A DNA stretch of 64,000 bases from a virus. Positions 53,491-63,178 of this stretch are shown here, one piece after another (the stretch's first letter is position 1; the number at the start of each line of letters is the position of its first letter). The position numbers and the translations under genes are program-made. The notes under the pieces were generated by a model. It made no database searches, was not told the DNA's origin, and saw only the letters and a list, made by a program, of their open reading frames with translations. The stretch spans positions 1 to 64,000 of the IMG/VR virus record IMGVR_UViG_3300011116_000416, one strand, 5' to 3'.

Positions 53491-56400
53491 TAGATAGTGT
53501 TGCCCCTAACTCTCATATTGTCAATACGTCTAATTTGTGTCAGAACTGCCTGAGCAATTGTGTCAGGGTTAGAATCAGAACGAACATTGACGTTTATACT
53601 ATAATTATACACTGAATCGCCTATGCTTGCTCCATTATTAATACTTCCTAATTTAGCGGCACCTATTCTGTCTACCGCTGACTTCTTAATTACAAATTCT
53701 CCTGGGGTAAGCATAGCAGGAACAATATCGGTTCCACGAGCAGCCCCACCAAATGCAAAGTATGAGACTAAACCACCTTTAGCAAATGGTTTTCTGGCAT
53801 ATCCAGCAAAACTTCCAGACCCAAGAGTCTTAGTTAAATCCGCATATTCTAATGCATTTAGCATTTCTTGTAAATCTTGTTTTGTATATTTCTTTCCACC
53901 AACAGTTACAGTTGCACCAGCAAGCTCTGCTTCTCTAGCTGCATTAATTCCAGCCCTTTGGTCTTCAAGTGCGGACTGGGCATTCTGTGCCCTAATTCCA
54001 GTAACAATTCCAGCAGCAGCAGAAATATCTCCACGAGACAAAGCATCCGCAAGGTCAAGCTGTCCTCTTTGCTGTTGAGCAATCTTGTCGTTAGCTTTCT
54101 GAATCTCGTCTAATTTCTTTAGCCTTGCATCATATTTCTTATTAATGGCATCTTCTTGTTTACCTAACAATGTCATGGCTGCATTTAATCTAGACTGTTT
54201 TTTGATTGCAATATCTTGAGCAATTTCTGCTGGAGTTTTTTGCTGTTCTAAAGAATCTGTAATTGCATCCATAATTTCGGAAATTGCATTTGTAAGACTA
54301 TTTCTTGTCCATTGTTTTGCTGCTTCTTGTACTCTAGGACTTGCACCAGCCAATTTACCCTTGCCACTAAGAATATCGGCTTGGCTCTTAGTTACTTCAA
54401 TTCCAAGCGAAGATGCCTTGATAATCAAAAGTTTATCGTTTATGTCTTTTAGCCCCTGAACAGTTGTTTTAATACTACTTGGAAGATTGTTTACCGCAAT
54501 GTTTAATAGCTTTATTGCAACGCTTTTATCTTTTATGTTATTTAATTTTTCTCCCAGGTTATCAAACTGTGCATTAAAGGCTTTGATGTCTAAAGTGCCT
54601 TCTTTAAATTGACTAGAAAAACCTTTAAGCATAGTCGATAGATTAGCACCAGTTGTATATAATGCCTTGTCAGTTTTTAACTGCTCTGGTGTTCTTTGAT
54701 TGTTTCCAAAATTATACCGACCAAAGTCCTGAGCCTTTGTTCCATAATATCCAGTTTGACCAGATACTGGTTTCGGCATATTTGCTGCCACAATTTTTTC
54801 TGCAGTAGATATTTGATAACCTATATTTTCCTGAACTGCCTTATTGGTTATCTTATTTACATCAAATGCTATATTTGACTTTCCAGAAGATTGCCTTAAA
54901 GCATTCATAACTGTTTGAATCATGTCATCTTTAAATCCCTTGCCTCTTAAGCCTACGGTTAATGATGTCATTAAATTTCTTGTTTCTTCTGCTGTTGCTT
55001 TTTTAAGTGCGTCTATTGTTGAGCCAAATTCTTTTTTAAATTCTGGTAACCCCAACAGAGCCGCTGTAGATTGCATTTGTCCTACATCTTTAGTTAATCC
55101 TGCAGATATTTTAGCTGTTTCAAGCGGTGATTTTTCATTTGGAGCTATGCCAAAAAAGTCACCCAAAGTTTTTATTTTTTTACTTGTTAGAGTTGCAGCA
55201 TTTCCTAAGTCATGTATTGCCTTATACTCCTTTTTCTTTCTCTCCTGCTCTTGATTATATAAAAGTGTTAATCCACCTACCGCTAAAGCTAATCCACCAA
55301 AAACTGGTAATAATGGAGTTATTGCTGGCAATAAAGCACCAAATCCACTGATTAAGTTTGGGAACATTGATGTAAGTGTTGACATTAACATTACTGGTCC
55401 AGCAGCTTGTCCAGCAATTTGTCCAACTGGACCAGGCATCATAGAAGCCATACCAACAGTAGAGCTAAGACCAAATCCAACACCCATAACTCTATTTCTA
55501 TCTATTTTCTGCAATCCTGCGGACGCTCTTCCTACTCCACTATTTAATGCATAATTAAATCTGGATTTAAATCTTTCTAGTCTTGTTCCCTGTCTAGGAC
55601 CTTGTAGAATACCGCCTTGTCCATCAAAATCGGTAGCAAACATTCCAGGAATATATTTTGTTCCAGACGAAGCAGCAATACCATTACGCATACCCTGTGT
55701 AGCTGCTGCACCTAGCTGTTCACCAGTAATAACAGCTTCTTTAATTTTTTTCTTTGCACCAGCGTTAAGACTTTGTCCATAGTTCTGTCCAATTGCATCA
55801 GCTTCCCTTGATGGAGAAGCCATTCTAGTGCTCTTCTTAAATCCTTTTTGAACTCCTTCTTTAGCACTAGCTTGAACCTGCTGAATTATATTTGTGGCAG
55901 CAGCTTCTACTATTGCTTCAACTTCATATGCAAACTTTCCTCTGGAAGCTCCACTACCAGCACCCATCCAAGGTCCCATGAGTTGTACAAGCCTTGCCTG
56001 TCTTCTTACATCTCCTGTTCTTCTTGCAAATCTTTCTGGAGTATATATTTCTGATGTACCAGTTGCCATGGCTCTAGTTGCAAATTTAATTCTGTCTTCT
56101 GCTGAAGTTGTTCCAGAAAAACTTGTAACATTTTTGCCATATGGATTTATAACAGATGGGGTAAGATATGCCAATGCAGATTTTCTTGACAATTCTGAAC
56201 CAGTAAGACCTTGAGTCCTAAGTGCTGCAATCTTTTTATCTTGTTCTGTCAGAAGTCTTTCTGCCTCTATTCTTGCTTTTTCTACAGACAAACCTTGTTT
56301 TGAAATTAATGATGCTTCTAATGCTTCTTTTGCTGTTTTTCTTGCAAAAGCAACTCTTTCATTATCTGCATTTGCCACGTCAGCCAGGGCTTTTGAAGCA

Positions 56401-59400
56401 ACTGTCCCCCTATTCGACAATTCTTTTAATGCAGAAACTTCTTCTTCTCTAGCCTTAATTTCTCCATTTTTAATTTTTAGCAATCTTTCATCGGCTAACT
56501 TCCCTTGCTCAGATGATGCTTCTAATGTTGATGCCCTACCCTTGATTCCCAAAGGATTATATGCCATATTAATATTTGCTGCTTCTGGAATAGTTGTACC
56601 ACCATAAAGTCTTCCAGTTCCAAATAATGTGCCATATCCTTGTTTAATTGTCTCTAATAAGGTCATATGTCTTTGACGTGCTTCGGTAATTCCCTTTGCA
56701 CCCTGTTTTATTTCATAAACCATTACTTTAGCTTCTGCGATTTCAGGCGATAGGTCTATCATTTCTGATAAAGTTGATGATAAACTTTCTGCTTGTAAAA
56801 TATCTAAATGTGAAGCTTGTGCACGAGTTGGGTCATTCGGTCCTTTAATTTTAAGACCTGCAGTTCCTTTTGCAAATTTAGGTAGACTATCTGCAATCAT
56901 TCCCTTGACAATACCAGAATATTTCTGTGCCTGTTTAGCAGGAATAATAGCTTCGCCATTTGATACCATAGCTAAGATAGAGTCTGAAGTGCCTGAGCCT
57001 GGACCAGAAATTATTCCACCATTAGCAAGATAGTTGTGTTTTGACGTAAACATCTTTCCTAATTCTCTAGAAGATGTTCCAAGGTCAAAAACCGATATGT
57101 TTTCTAAACCATTTTCTTTTAGAAGCTTTTGAACCTCTACTATTTTTGCAGCTGTTCTTTCTGGGAAGTCATTAGAAATACCAATTCTTTCAACATCCTG
57201 TATACTAAATCCGCCTGGCAAATGTGCTTCAATATATGGAATTGCACCCATCTTGCTATCTTTGTATATTGACTTACTGGCTTTCAATGTTTTTGCAAGA
57301 GAAGACTTGTTTGTTTGGAATAATTTCCTAACTAATGGAACTTTCTTGCCAAGTTTTAATGCCTGTTCCCAAATTGTTAGTGTATCTCCAAATGATATAG
57401 ATGCTCTTGCTAGTGCTTCTGGTTTTAAGAATAACGTGTTTTCTCCATATTTTCTTAATGCCACGCTTTGAGGATTAATTAGTCTAAGGAACTCTTCCTC
57501 AATTCTTTGCTCTGGAGTAAGTGGGTCGTGGGTGCCAAAGGAGTCTTTTTTCAGTTGTGTTGGCGTTCCACCCTGATACAGGGTTCCATAATAAGTTGGT
57601 ACCATTTCTTTACTTGTCAAGAATCCATAAACTGGTCGCTGACCAGCACCAGAACCAACTGGAACACCCATTGTTGCTTTTTCAATAAGGGCTCGCTGTG
57701 ACTGAGTGTCCTGTGCTGAACTTCTTACACCATGGAACAAACTCTTATATTGACCTTCTTGAATAAACTGACCTAAAGCATCACCACGCATCTTAAAAGC
57801 AAGCGTTGGTGTTCTACTTGCAGCAGCCTTGCCACCAAAAAGTTGGAAAAGACTTCTTGCATTTGCCATTGCGGTATTAATAACTCCACCAGCAGCAAAT
57901 CTAGGAAGATTATCCATAATCATGTTCTGAATTAAACCAGAATATTTTGCTGTCTGTTTTGCTGGAATAACTGCTTCACCATTAGAAAGCATTGCTGGAA
58001 TTGAATCTGATGTTCCTGTGCCAGGACCTCTAACAATACCACCCTTAGCAAATGCCTTTCTCTTGGTACCATCTCCAGATACGATTGGTCCCATAAATGC
58101 TCGTTGTGCTGCAATAGAACGACCGTAGGCTGCTGTTAGTTGGTCAACTGCTTTTGCTTCTACTGTAAATCTTTGCTGCAGTTTAGAGTGTACCTGTTCA
58201 AGAGATGCTCCTACTGCTGCCGCCTCAATTTGCTTAGTTGTCATATACTTTGTTTGAGAACCAAGGTCAAGAGATGACTTTCCTGTTCTGTTAAAGAAGT
58301 CTTTTAGATTAGCAAATAGCTTAATTAAGTTTGCCACACCGTTAGCAATTAGACCAAATGTCATTAGCAAGACTGGACCTAATCCACCAACACCAGCAAC
58401 TAGAATCATTGCAAAGTTTTTAACGGAATCTGGAAGATTATTGAAAGCATTAAGTATCTTGGTAATTCCATCAATAATTGGTGTAACTACCTTCATAAAC
58501 TGCTCACCAATTGGAGCCATAGCAGCCTGTAGCTTGGCAACACTTTCCTGGAACTTATACATGGTGGACTCTTGCATCTTTTCCATTTCTTTTTGAGAGA
58601 TGTATGCAAGTTGCTGTGGTGTTCTTGCTGCAAGCTCCATTACCCTATTTGCTTGGCTATTTTCATCTGCCACGTTCTTGAACAATGTGGATAGACGAGA
58701 GAACTGGAACTTACCAAACATCTGCTCAATAGCACGAGCACGGTTTAGAGGGTCTAGAGTGTCAAGTGCAGATGCAAAGTTAAGAACTGTTTGCTTTAGA
58801 TTTCCTTGGTCCTTTTCTACGATAGCATTGATGTCAATACCCATCTGCTTCATCATTGCACTCGTTTTAGCTGTTGGGTTAATCAAGGATGCCAGACCAG
58901 ACTTTAAGGCGTTAGCACCCTCTGAAGCGTTAACACCACCTTCTTTCATAGCAGTTAGGAAGAACGTTAAGTCTTCTACATCTCCACCAAGCTGTCTAAC
59001 TACTGGAGCAGCCTTTGGAATTGCAATTGTTAGGTCTTCAATCGATGTAATGGTTTGGTTTTCTACTGCGTTTAGGAAGTCTATTTTCTTTGTTAGGTCT
59101 TCCGCAGAAATACCAAATGCGTCAACCAAAGAGATTGTTGTTTGAAGTGCTTGCTGTTGGTCAATAGCACCTAGAGTTGCAAGCTTATTTGCCTGTGTTA
59201 CCTGTGCTAATAGTTTTGCACCTGTAGCACCAGTGGCAGCAGCGGTAGCAGCCATATCCATGGTATCTTGAACAGTAAGTCCAAACTTGGTAAATTCCAT
59301 AGCAATCTTTTTGATATCATTGAATACCTTGTTTGTTTCTTCTGTTGTTGTAAACATGTCTCCATAGACACGCTTAAACTTGATTGCTGCTTTTTCCATT

Positions 59401-60044
59401 TCCATGAATGATTTTGCAGCCGCTGTACCAGCCATTGTTAGAGGTACGGTAAAACCAACCATAAGCTGACGACCAGCCCATTGTGTGTTTTTACCAAAGT
59501 TTAGAAGATTTGTAGAGCCTTGTTTTAAAAGCTGATTTAATAGTTGCTGTCTTTGTGCTGCAATCTGTGTTTTAGTAGATAAATTCTCCATGTCGAGAAT
59601 TAAGGGTCTTACCTTAATTGCTCGCATTGCACCATTTGCATCACGACCAAGTTTGATGTATTGGGTTTGTAGGTCTTTTACTCTTTCACGAGCAACCTTG
59701 TTTATTGTTTCAAACTCTGTTTTAAAGAATCTTCCAAAAGACCTGGATGATGCACCAGCATATCTAAAATATTCTCCAAGAGAAAGTTTATTCTTTTCAA
59801 GTGAATCTGTGAACTGTTCAGCAGATGATTTTACTGTTGTCATGCTAGCAGCAAATTTGTTGGTAGCATTAATAGAGTTTATTAAGTTTTGCTGTAGATT
59901 TCTTGCTTCCGCTGCGGCTTGAGCACCGCCTTTGGACATTTGGGTGTGGAAGGCTGAGATTTGAGTCTGAAGTTGCTTGATACTAGCCAATGCAGCACTA
60001 GTATCAATATTAACTTTAATATTGGACTGAATTTCGTCAGCCAT
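53490..60044 (-). CDS. tape measure protein, 2184 aa
   Basis: N-terminal coiled coil, then the phage tail tape-measure core (about 190-560), hydrophobic segments, and three PGE-type motifs (IPAMLSNGEAVIPA, ILAMVSNGEAIIPA, VPAMLTPGEFVIKK). Two related repeats with GPGTGTSDS. The size implies a long tail of about 0.33 micrometre by the usual 1.5 angstrom per residue. Confidence 0.93.
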   Translation of the reverse strand: MADEIQSNIKVNIDTSAALASIKQLQTQISAFHTQMSKGGAQAAAEARNLQQNLINSINATNKFAASMTTVKSSAEQFTDSLEKNKLSLGEYFRYAGASSRSFGRFFKTEFETINKVARERVKDLQTQYIKLGRDANGAMRAIKVRPLILDMENLSTKTQIAAQRQQLLNQLLKQGSTNLLNFGKNTQWAGRQLMVGFTVPLTMAGTAAAKSFMEMEKAAIKFKRVYGDMFTTTEETNKVFNDIKKIAMEFTKFGLTVQDTMDMAATAAATGATGAKLLAQVTQANKLATLGAIDQQQALQTTISLVDAFGISAEDLTKKIDFLNAVENQTITSIEDLTIAIPKAAPVVRQLGGDVEDLTFFLTAMKEGGVNASEGANALKSGLASLINPTAKTSAMMKQMGIDINAIVEKDQGNLKQTVLNFASALDTLDPLNRARAIEQMFGKFQFSRLSTLFKNVADENSQANRVMELAARTPQQLAYISQKEMEKMQESTMYKFQESVAKLQAAMAPIGEQFMKVVTPIIDGITKILNAFNNLPDSVKNFAMILVAGVGGLGPVLLMTFGLIANGVANLIKLFANLKDFFNRTGKSSLDLGSQTKYMTTKQIEAAAVGASLEQVHSKLQQRFTVEAKAVDQLTAAYGRSIAAQRAFMGPIVSGDGTKRKAFAKGGIVRGPGTGTSDSIPAMLSNGEAVIPAKQTAKYSGLIQNMIMDNLPRFAAGGVINTAMANARSLFQLFGGKAAASRTPTLAFKMRGDALGQFIQEGQYKSLFHGVRSSAQDTQSQRALIEKATMGVPVGSGAGQRPVYGFLTSKEMVPTYYGTLYQGGTPTQLKKDSFGTHDPLTPEQRIEEEFLRLINPQSVALRKYGENTLFLKPEALARASISFGDTLTIWEQALKLGKKVPLVRKLFQTNKSSLAKTLKASKSIYKDSKMGAIPYIEAHLPGGFSIQDVERIGISNDFPERTAAKIVEVQKLLKENGLENISVFDLGTSSRELGKMFTSKHNYLANGGIISGPGSGTSDSILAMVSNGEAIIPAKQAQKYSGIVKGMIADSLPKFAKGTAGLKIKGPNDPTRAQASHLDILQAESLSSTLSEMIDLSPEIAEAKVMVYEIKQGAKGITEARQRHMTLLETIKQGYGTLFGTGRLYGGTTIPEAANINMAYNPLGIKGRASTLEASSEQGKLADERLLKIKNGEIKAREEEVSALKELSNRGTVASKALADVANADNERVAFARKTAKEALEASLISKQGLSVEKARIEAERLLTEQDKKIAALRTQGLTGSELSRKSALAYLTPSVINPYGKNVTSFSGTTSAEDRIKFATRAMATGTSEIYTPERFARRTGDVRRQARLVQLMGPWMGAGSGASRGKFAYEVEAIVEAAATNIIQQVQASAKEGVQKGFKKSTRMASPSREADAIGQNYGQSLNAGAKKKIKEAVITGEQLGAAATQGMRNGIAASSGTKYIPGMFATDFDGQGGILQGPRQGTRLERFKSRFNYALNSGVGRASAGLQKIDRNRVMGVGFGLSSTVGMASMMPGPVGQIAGQAAGPVMLMSTLTSMFPNLISGFGALLPAITPLLPVFGGLALAVGGLTLLYNQEQERKKKEYKAIHDLGNAATLTSKKIKTLGDFFGIAPNEKSPLETAKISAGLTKDVGQMQSTAALLGLPEFKKEFGSTIDALKKATAEETRNLMTSLTVGLRGKGFKDDMIQTVMNALRQSSGKSNIAFDVNKITNKAVQENIGYQISTAEKIVAANMPKPVSGQTGYYGTKAQDFGRYNFGNNQRTPEQLKTDKALYTTGANLSTMLKGFSSQFKEGTLDIKAFNAQFDNLGEKLNNIKDKSVAIKLLNIAVNNLPSSIKTTVQGLKDINDKLLIIKASSLGIEVTKSQADILSGKGKLAGASPRVQEAAKQWTRNSLTNAISEIMDAITDSLEQQKTPAEIAQDIAIKKQSRLNAAMTLLGKQEDAINKKYDARLKKLDEIQKANDKIAQQQRGQLDLADALSRGDISAAAGIVTGIRAQNAQSALEDQRAGINAAREAELAGATVTVGGKKYTKQDLQEMLNALEYADLTKTLGSGSFAGYARKPFAKGGLVSYFAFGGAARGTDIVPAMLTPGEFVIKKSAVDRIGAAKLGSINNGASIGDSVYNYSINVNVRSDSNPDTIAQAVLTQIRRIDNMRVRGNTI

Positions 60045-60063
60045 CCATGAACACCCTCTTTAA

Positions 60064-60381
60064 TTAAATATTACCAAGAAGCGATGTGCCTGACAAATCA
60101 ATGCCAGATGCTTCGTTGATAATCTTATAAACCATCGGAAGATTCAAGATTTCTTCCAGGTCAACCTCTTTTTCCAAGAGCTTTGGCTCATATTGTTTTA
60201 GTGCAATTTTCACACACTCTACAAGCAAAGCCAAAGATTTTTCGTTGTCTTCAGCGACCGCAGAGATTTCATCAAACTTCTTCATAAATTCACGAAGAAG
60301 AGAAATCTTCAGTGGTCTAACTGTGATGGATGTTCCATCAAGTAGTTCTACTGTTGTTGCTTCATTAACAGTTACTGCCAT
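60064..60381 (-). CDS. short tail assembly chaperone, 105 aa
   Basis: ELLDGTSITVRPLKI, LREFMKKFDE and ALKQYEP align with the N-terminal part of the 235-aa protein upstream, so they are paralogues. It has its own promoter and AAAGGAGG ribosome site. It lies immediately before the tape measure gene, which tail assembly chaperones fold around. Confidence 0.7.
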   Translation of the reverse strand: MAVTVNEATTVELLDGTSITVRPLKISLLREFMKKFDEISAVAEDNEKSLALLVECVKIALKQYEPKLLEKEVDLEEILNLPMVYKIINEASGIDLSGTSLLGNI

Positions 60382-60407
60382 TATTCCTCCTTTTAAGGTC
60401 TTATTAA

Positions 60408-60413
60408 ATTATA
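60408..60413 (-). promoter_or_regulatory. extended -10 promoter
   Basis: Leftward TGT-TATAAT ahead of the short chaperone; no -35 seen. Confidence 0.5.
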
Positions 60414-60428
60414 ACATAAATAAGGCTT

Positions 60429-61136
60429 TTATTCTGTCATTACTTCGTAATCAAGTCCCATGCCTATACCAAATCCAAGCTGTTGTGCTCTTACTCCCTG
60501 TAGTGCTGTTACATCATTAGGATTGCCATCACCAATACCGCTTAATTTTGCCGAAACTCTTGCTTTCATTGCTTCCCAAGGGTCTTCTTGAGCCTTTCCG
60601 CTAGCTTCATCAAGGTCTATGCCTTTTAGTGATGCTGTAAATTTTTTATCTTGATAATCTGATTCTCGTTTAGATTCTAATGTTGCAAATAATTCTGCTA
60701 ATGATAATGACTTTTCTAGTTCTTCATAATCCTTCCAAATTCCCAACAAGAATATTTCTGATTCTAACTTTGCTAAATCCAGGGTATCCCAAGTACTTTT
60801 ACTTTTAGAATCACTGTCTATATTATTATTCTCTTTTGAGCCATTTTCGTCAGTTGTAAATTTAATACCAGAACAATATTCAATCAGATTATACATATTC
60901 TTCATGTCTAGCGAATCTTCTAGCTGTTCTTTGGTTTTTATTATTGGGTAATATTGAGCCATAGCAATTAGGGAGCATTCAATGAGTACATCCAATGGGT
61001 CTTCTGTGGTTGGTTTATCTAATTCGTCAAACTTGTCCATAAACTGCCTTAGATAGTATATCTTTAGTGGACCTATCAAAAGGGCTGTGCCATCAATCAG
61101 CTCTATGTACTTTGTTTCATATATTTTTGTGCTCAT
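60429..61136 (-). CDS. long tail assembly chaperone, 235 aa
   Basis: The N-terminal 85 residues match the 105-aa neighbour (ELIDGTALLIGPLKI, LRQFMDKFDE, AMAQYYP); the C-terminal extension (LESEIFLLGIWKDYEELEKS, LAELFATLESKRESDYQDKK) looks like the part usually added by ribosomal frameshift. ATG 61136 is leaderless. Confidence 0.7.
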   Translation of the reverse strand: MSTKIYETKYIELIDGTALLIGPLKIYYLRQFMDKFDELDKPTTEDPLDVLIECSLIAMAQYYPIIKTKEQLEDSLDMKNMYNLIEYCSGIKFTTDENGSKENNNIDSDSKSKSTWDTLDLAKLESEIFLLGIWKDYEELEKSLSLAELFATLESKRESDYQDKKFTASLKGIDLDEASGKAQEDPWEAMKARVSAKLSGIGDGNPNDVTALQGVRAQQLGFGIGMGLDYEVMTE

Positions 61137-61142
61137 TTATCT

Positions 61143-61148
61143 ATTATA
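61143..61148 (-). promoter_or_regulatory. extended -10 leaderless promoter after terminator
   Basis: Leftward TTTTTGC-TATAAT with six bases to ATG 61136. Confidence 0.65.
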
Positions 61149-61150
61149 GC

Positions 61151-61180
61151 AAAAACTGCCCCAGGAATCCCCAGGGCAGT
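61151..61180 (-). terminator. rho-independent terminator
   Basis: Leftward ACTGCCC-TGGGGATTCCTG-GGGCAGT followed by TTTTT after the major tail gene. Confidence 0.85.
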
Positions 61181-61206
61181 TCTCTATATTCAATTATTAT
61201 TAAATT

Positions 61207-61914
61207 TTAGTAGGTGCGGTCGATAATCTTTCCGTAAGCACCAGAGTCATCTGGTAGAAGGCGGAACTCTACATCGAACATGCTTGCAGCATCACGCTTT
61301 GCAGAAACAGTTACAGAGCTAATCGAGATAACTCGATATGCAATGTATACACGCTCTGTCTGGTCTGTTGTACCAGCACCAGAAGCAAACGCTGCCTGTG
61401 GTCCAGGACCAACAGCAACCAAGCTTCTTTCTACTGGGTAATCACCCAAGTCACCAGAAGTAAGGTCGATGTATCTACCCTGAGAAGTTGAACCTTCTGT
61501 CCACGATGGAACAGTTACAGTTACAACAGTTCCGCTTGCAGTTGCACCAGTTGTGTAGCTGTTTACGGAACCCTTCTGACCGATAGAAATTAGAAGATTT
61601 TCTAATGTTGCCTCGGCAAAAGATGTTCTCAGAGTTACTGTCATTCCAGACTTGAAAAGCTTTGCTACGTCTAGAAGCTGGTCCACCATTACATCACCAA
61701 ATGTTGGGTTAAATGTAATGTCAACACCATTGCTTGTGTAGCCAACGTTAGTTACGTTAGCTGAGTTTGTACAGATATCCTTGTAAGAAACACCGTTAGT
61801 AAAAGCTGGCTGGTTAGTAGTTGATGTACTAGTCCAAGTTTTATCTGGTTTCGACAAGAATAGAGCAGCAGCACCAACGATGATGTTGGCGTTTGTACCT
61901 CTTGAATATGCCAT
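61207..61914 (-). CDS. major tail tube protein, 235 aa
   Basis: Gly/Ser/Thr-rich beta protein with strong own promoter and terminator on either side, as expected for an abundant tail protein. Contains a GDYPVERSLVAVGPGPQ loop and ends with DDSGAYGKIIDRTY. Position before the chaperones is diagnostic. Confidence 0.8.
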   Translation of the reverse strand: MAYSRGTNANIIVGAAALFLSKPDKTWTSTSTTNQPAFTNGVSYKDICTNSANVTNVGYTSNGVDITFNPTFGDVMVDQLLDVAKLFKSGMTVTLRTSFAEATLENLLISIGQKGSVNSYTTGATASGTVVTVTVPSWTEGSTSQGRYIDLTSGDLGDYPVERSLVAVGPGPQAAFASGAGTTDQTERVYIAYRVISISSVTVSAKRDAASMFDVEFRLLPDDSGAYGKIIDRTY

Positions 61915-61966
61915 ATTTTTTCACCTCTTATTCATATGCAAAATATGGGCGTGTTTCCTCTGTATA

Positions 61967-61972
61967 ATTATA
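61967..61972 (-). promoter_or_regulatory. extended -10 promoter of the major tail gene
   Basis: Leftward TGG-TATAAT, leader of 50 bases with GAGGTG ribosome site. Confidence 0.65.
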
Positions 61973-61980
61973 CCATGCTT

Positions 61981-62505
61981 TTATGGTTGTTCCATCATGT
62001 GGTAATCGTAATAAATGATTATCTTATTACCAGCATAAGTTCTGGCTGTGCCAAAGTCGATAACGTCTCTGGTTTCTTGCAGCTGAAATACTTTAAAACT
62101 ATGGAATATAAAGTTTGGCTCAATTGATGTTCCGTCAACTGTGATTGACCCCTTTGTTCCACACCATCTGTTTAGTTCATCTGCTGTTTCATCTTCACGG
62201 TCCATTAACCTTAGCGTTTCTTCTGTAATCTTTACCATGTTTAATACCGAATTTTCTGCTGTTGCATAGAAATAGTACAGCAACTGTTCGCACTTGATGT
62301 GTGGGAATGGACTTTTACGCATTCTTATCATGCGGTCATAGGTAGCCATTACACCGCTTGATGGGAATGATTCTGTGAGGTTGTTGATTGTGGATGGTAC
62401 CGATGGAAAAAATGGCATTGTGTCAAAGCCCAGTGTTTCTAGCTTTTCCTGCAAATATGCATTTATCCATAGCACTGGTGTGTTTAATACCGATGTTTTA
62501 GACAT
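61981..62505 (-). CDS. tail completion-like protein, 174 aa
   Basis: Mixed alpha/beta, SSGVMATYDRMIRMRKSPFP and KIIIYYDYHM end. Its place before the tail tube fits the tail terminator. ATG 62505 is in an eight-base overlap (ATGTCTAA). Confidence 0.6.
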   Translation of the reverse strand: MSKTSVLNTPVLWINAYLQEKLETLGFDTMPFFPSVPSTINNLTESFPSSGVMATYDRMIRMRKSPFPHIKCEQLLYYFYATAENSVLNMVKITEETLRLMDREDETADELNRWCGTKGSITVDGTSIEPNFIFHSFKVFQLQETRDVIDFGTARTYAGNKIIIYYDYHMMEQP

Positions 62506-63178
62506 TTAGACCTCCTGCATTAGCAATCCAATTATATCCTACTTCCAAACCTTTTGCTTTACCTCCAGTTTTTGCGGCACGAAGGTTGTCGTTATATGGC
62601 TTGGCGTTTGATAAATACTTTCTAATTCCAGTTGCCTCTAGCACGGATTGCCTAAAATGGTCTTTAAAGAAGTTAATAAATATTCTTTCAAATGAGCCAA
62701 CGACTCTAGTTCCTCCTGGATTGTCAATAAGCACTGGACCAGAAACAAAGATATCTTCTGTTCCTATGTTAAACTTAAGAGCCTTGGCTGTCTTTGGTTT
62801 AATCCTAACAGAGATGCCCTTTTCCATAATTGTTGCTTTGTTATAAAATGGAACATTTGAGCCATTCTTGATAGATGTTGATTGCTTTAATGTGCCATAA
62901 AACGATATGCCACCGCCACTAACTGAGTAGTCTATGTCAAACAATCTACCTTCTGGTGAGCCTTCCATGTACCATTCATAGATGTGGTGATACATTTCTG
63001 GACTTACCCTGGCTTGCTGGTCTATAAACTGTTTAAGGATTTCGATAGTGTCTTTTGCTATTGCTTTGGCAAATTCTGGCTTTGCTTTTTCTGCACCCTC
63101 TAGAAATCCTTCAGAGTATCCAAGGATATTCTCCATATCTCTAAAGAATTGCTTATCATCAAACTTAACAGTTATCAT
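62498..63178 (-). CDS. neck/tail-completion protein, 226 aa
   Basis: N-terminal charged helix, then beta domain (GGGISFYGTLKQ) and basic C-terminus. Resembles HK97 gp10-like proteins by location. Four-base overlap upstream. Confidence 0.55.
   Translation of the reverse strand: MITVKFDDKQFFRDMENILGYSEGFLEGAEKAKPEFAKAIAKDTIEILKQFIDQQARVSPEMYHHIYEWYMEGSPEGRLFDIDYSVSGGGISFYGTLKQSTSIKNGSNVPFYNKATIMEKGISVRIKPKTAKALKFNIGTEDIFVSGPVLIDNPGGTRVVGSFERIFINFFKDHFRQSVLEATGIRKYLSNAKPYNDNLRAAKTGGKAKGLEVGYNWIANAGGLNV

Noticed and set aside
53623-54078. Long plus-strand open frames inside the tape measure and other minus-strand genes
   Set aside because: They are in antisense to strongly supported genes, lack ribosome sites and have codon-shadow compositions.
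60064-61136. Programmed -1 frameshift in the tail chaperones
   Set aside because: The two frames do not overlap and each has its own start codon and promoter; no slippery heptamer seen at the gene ends.
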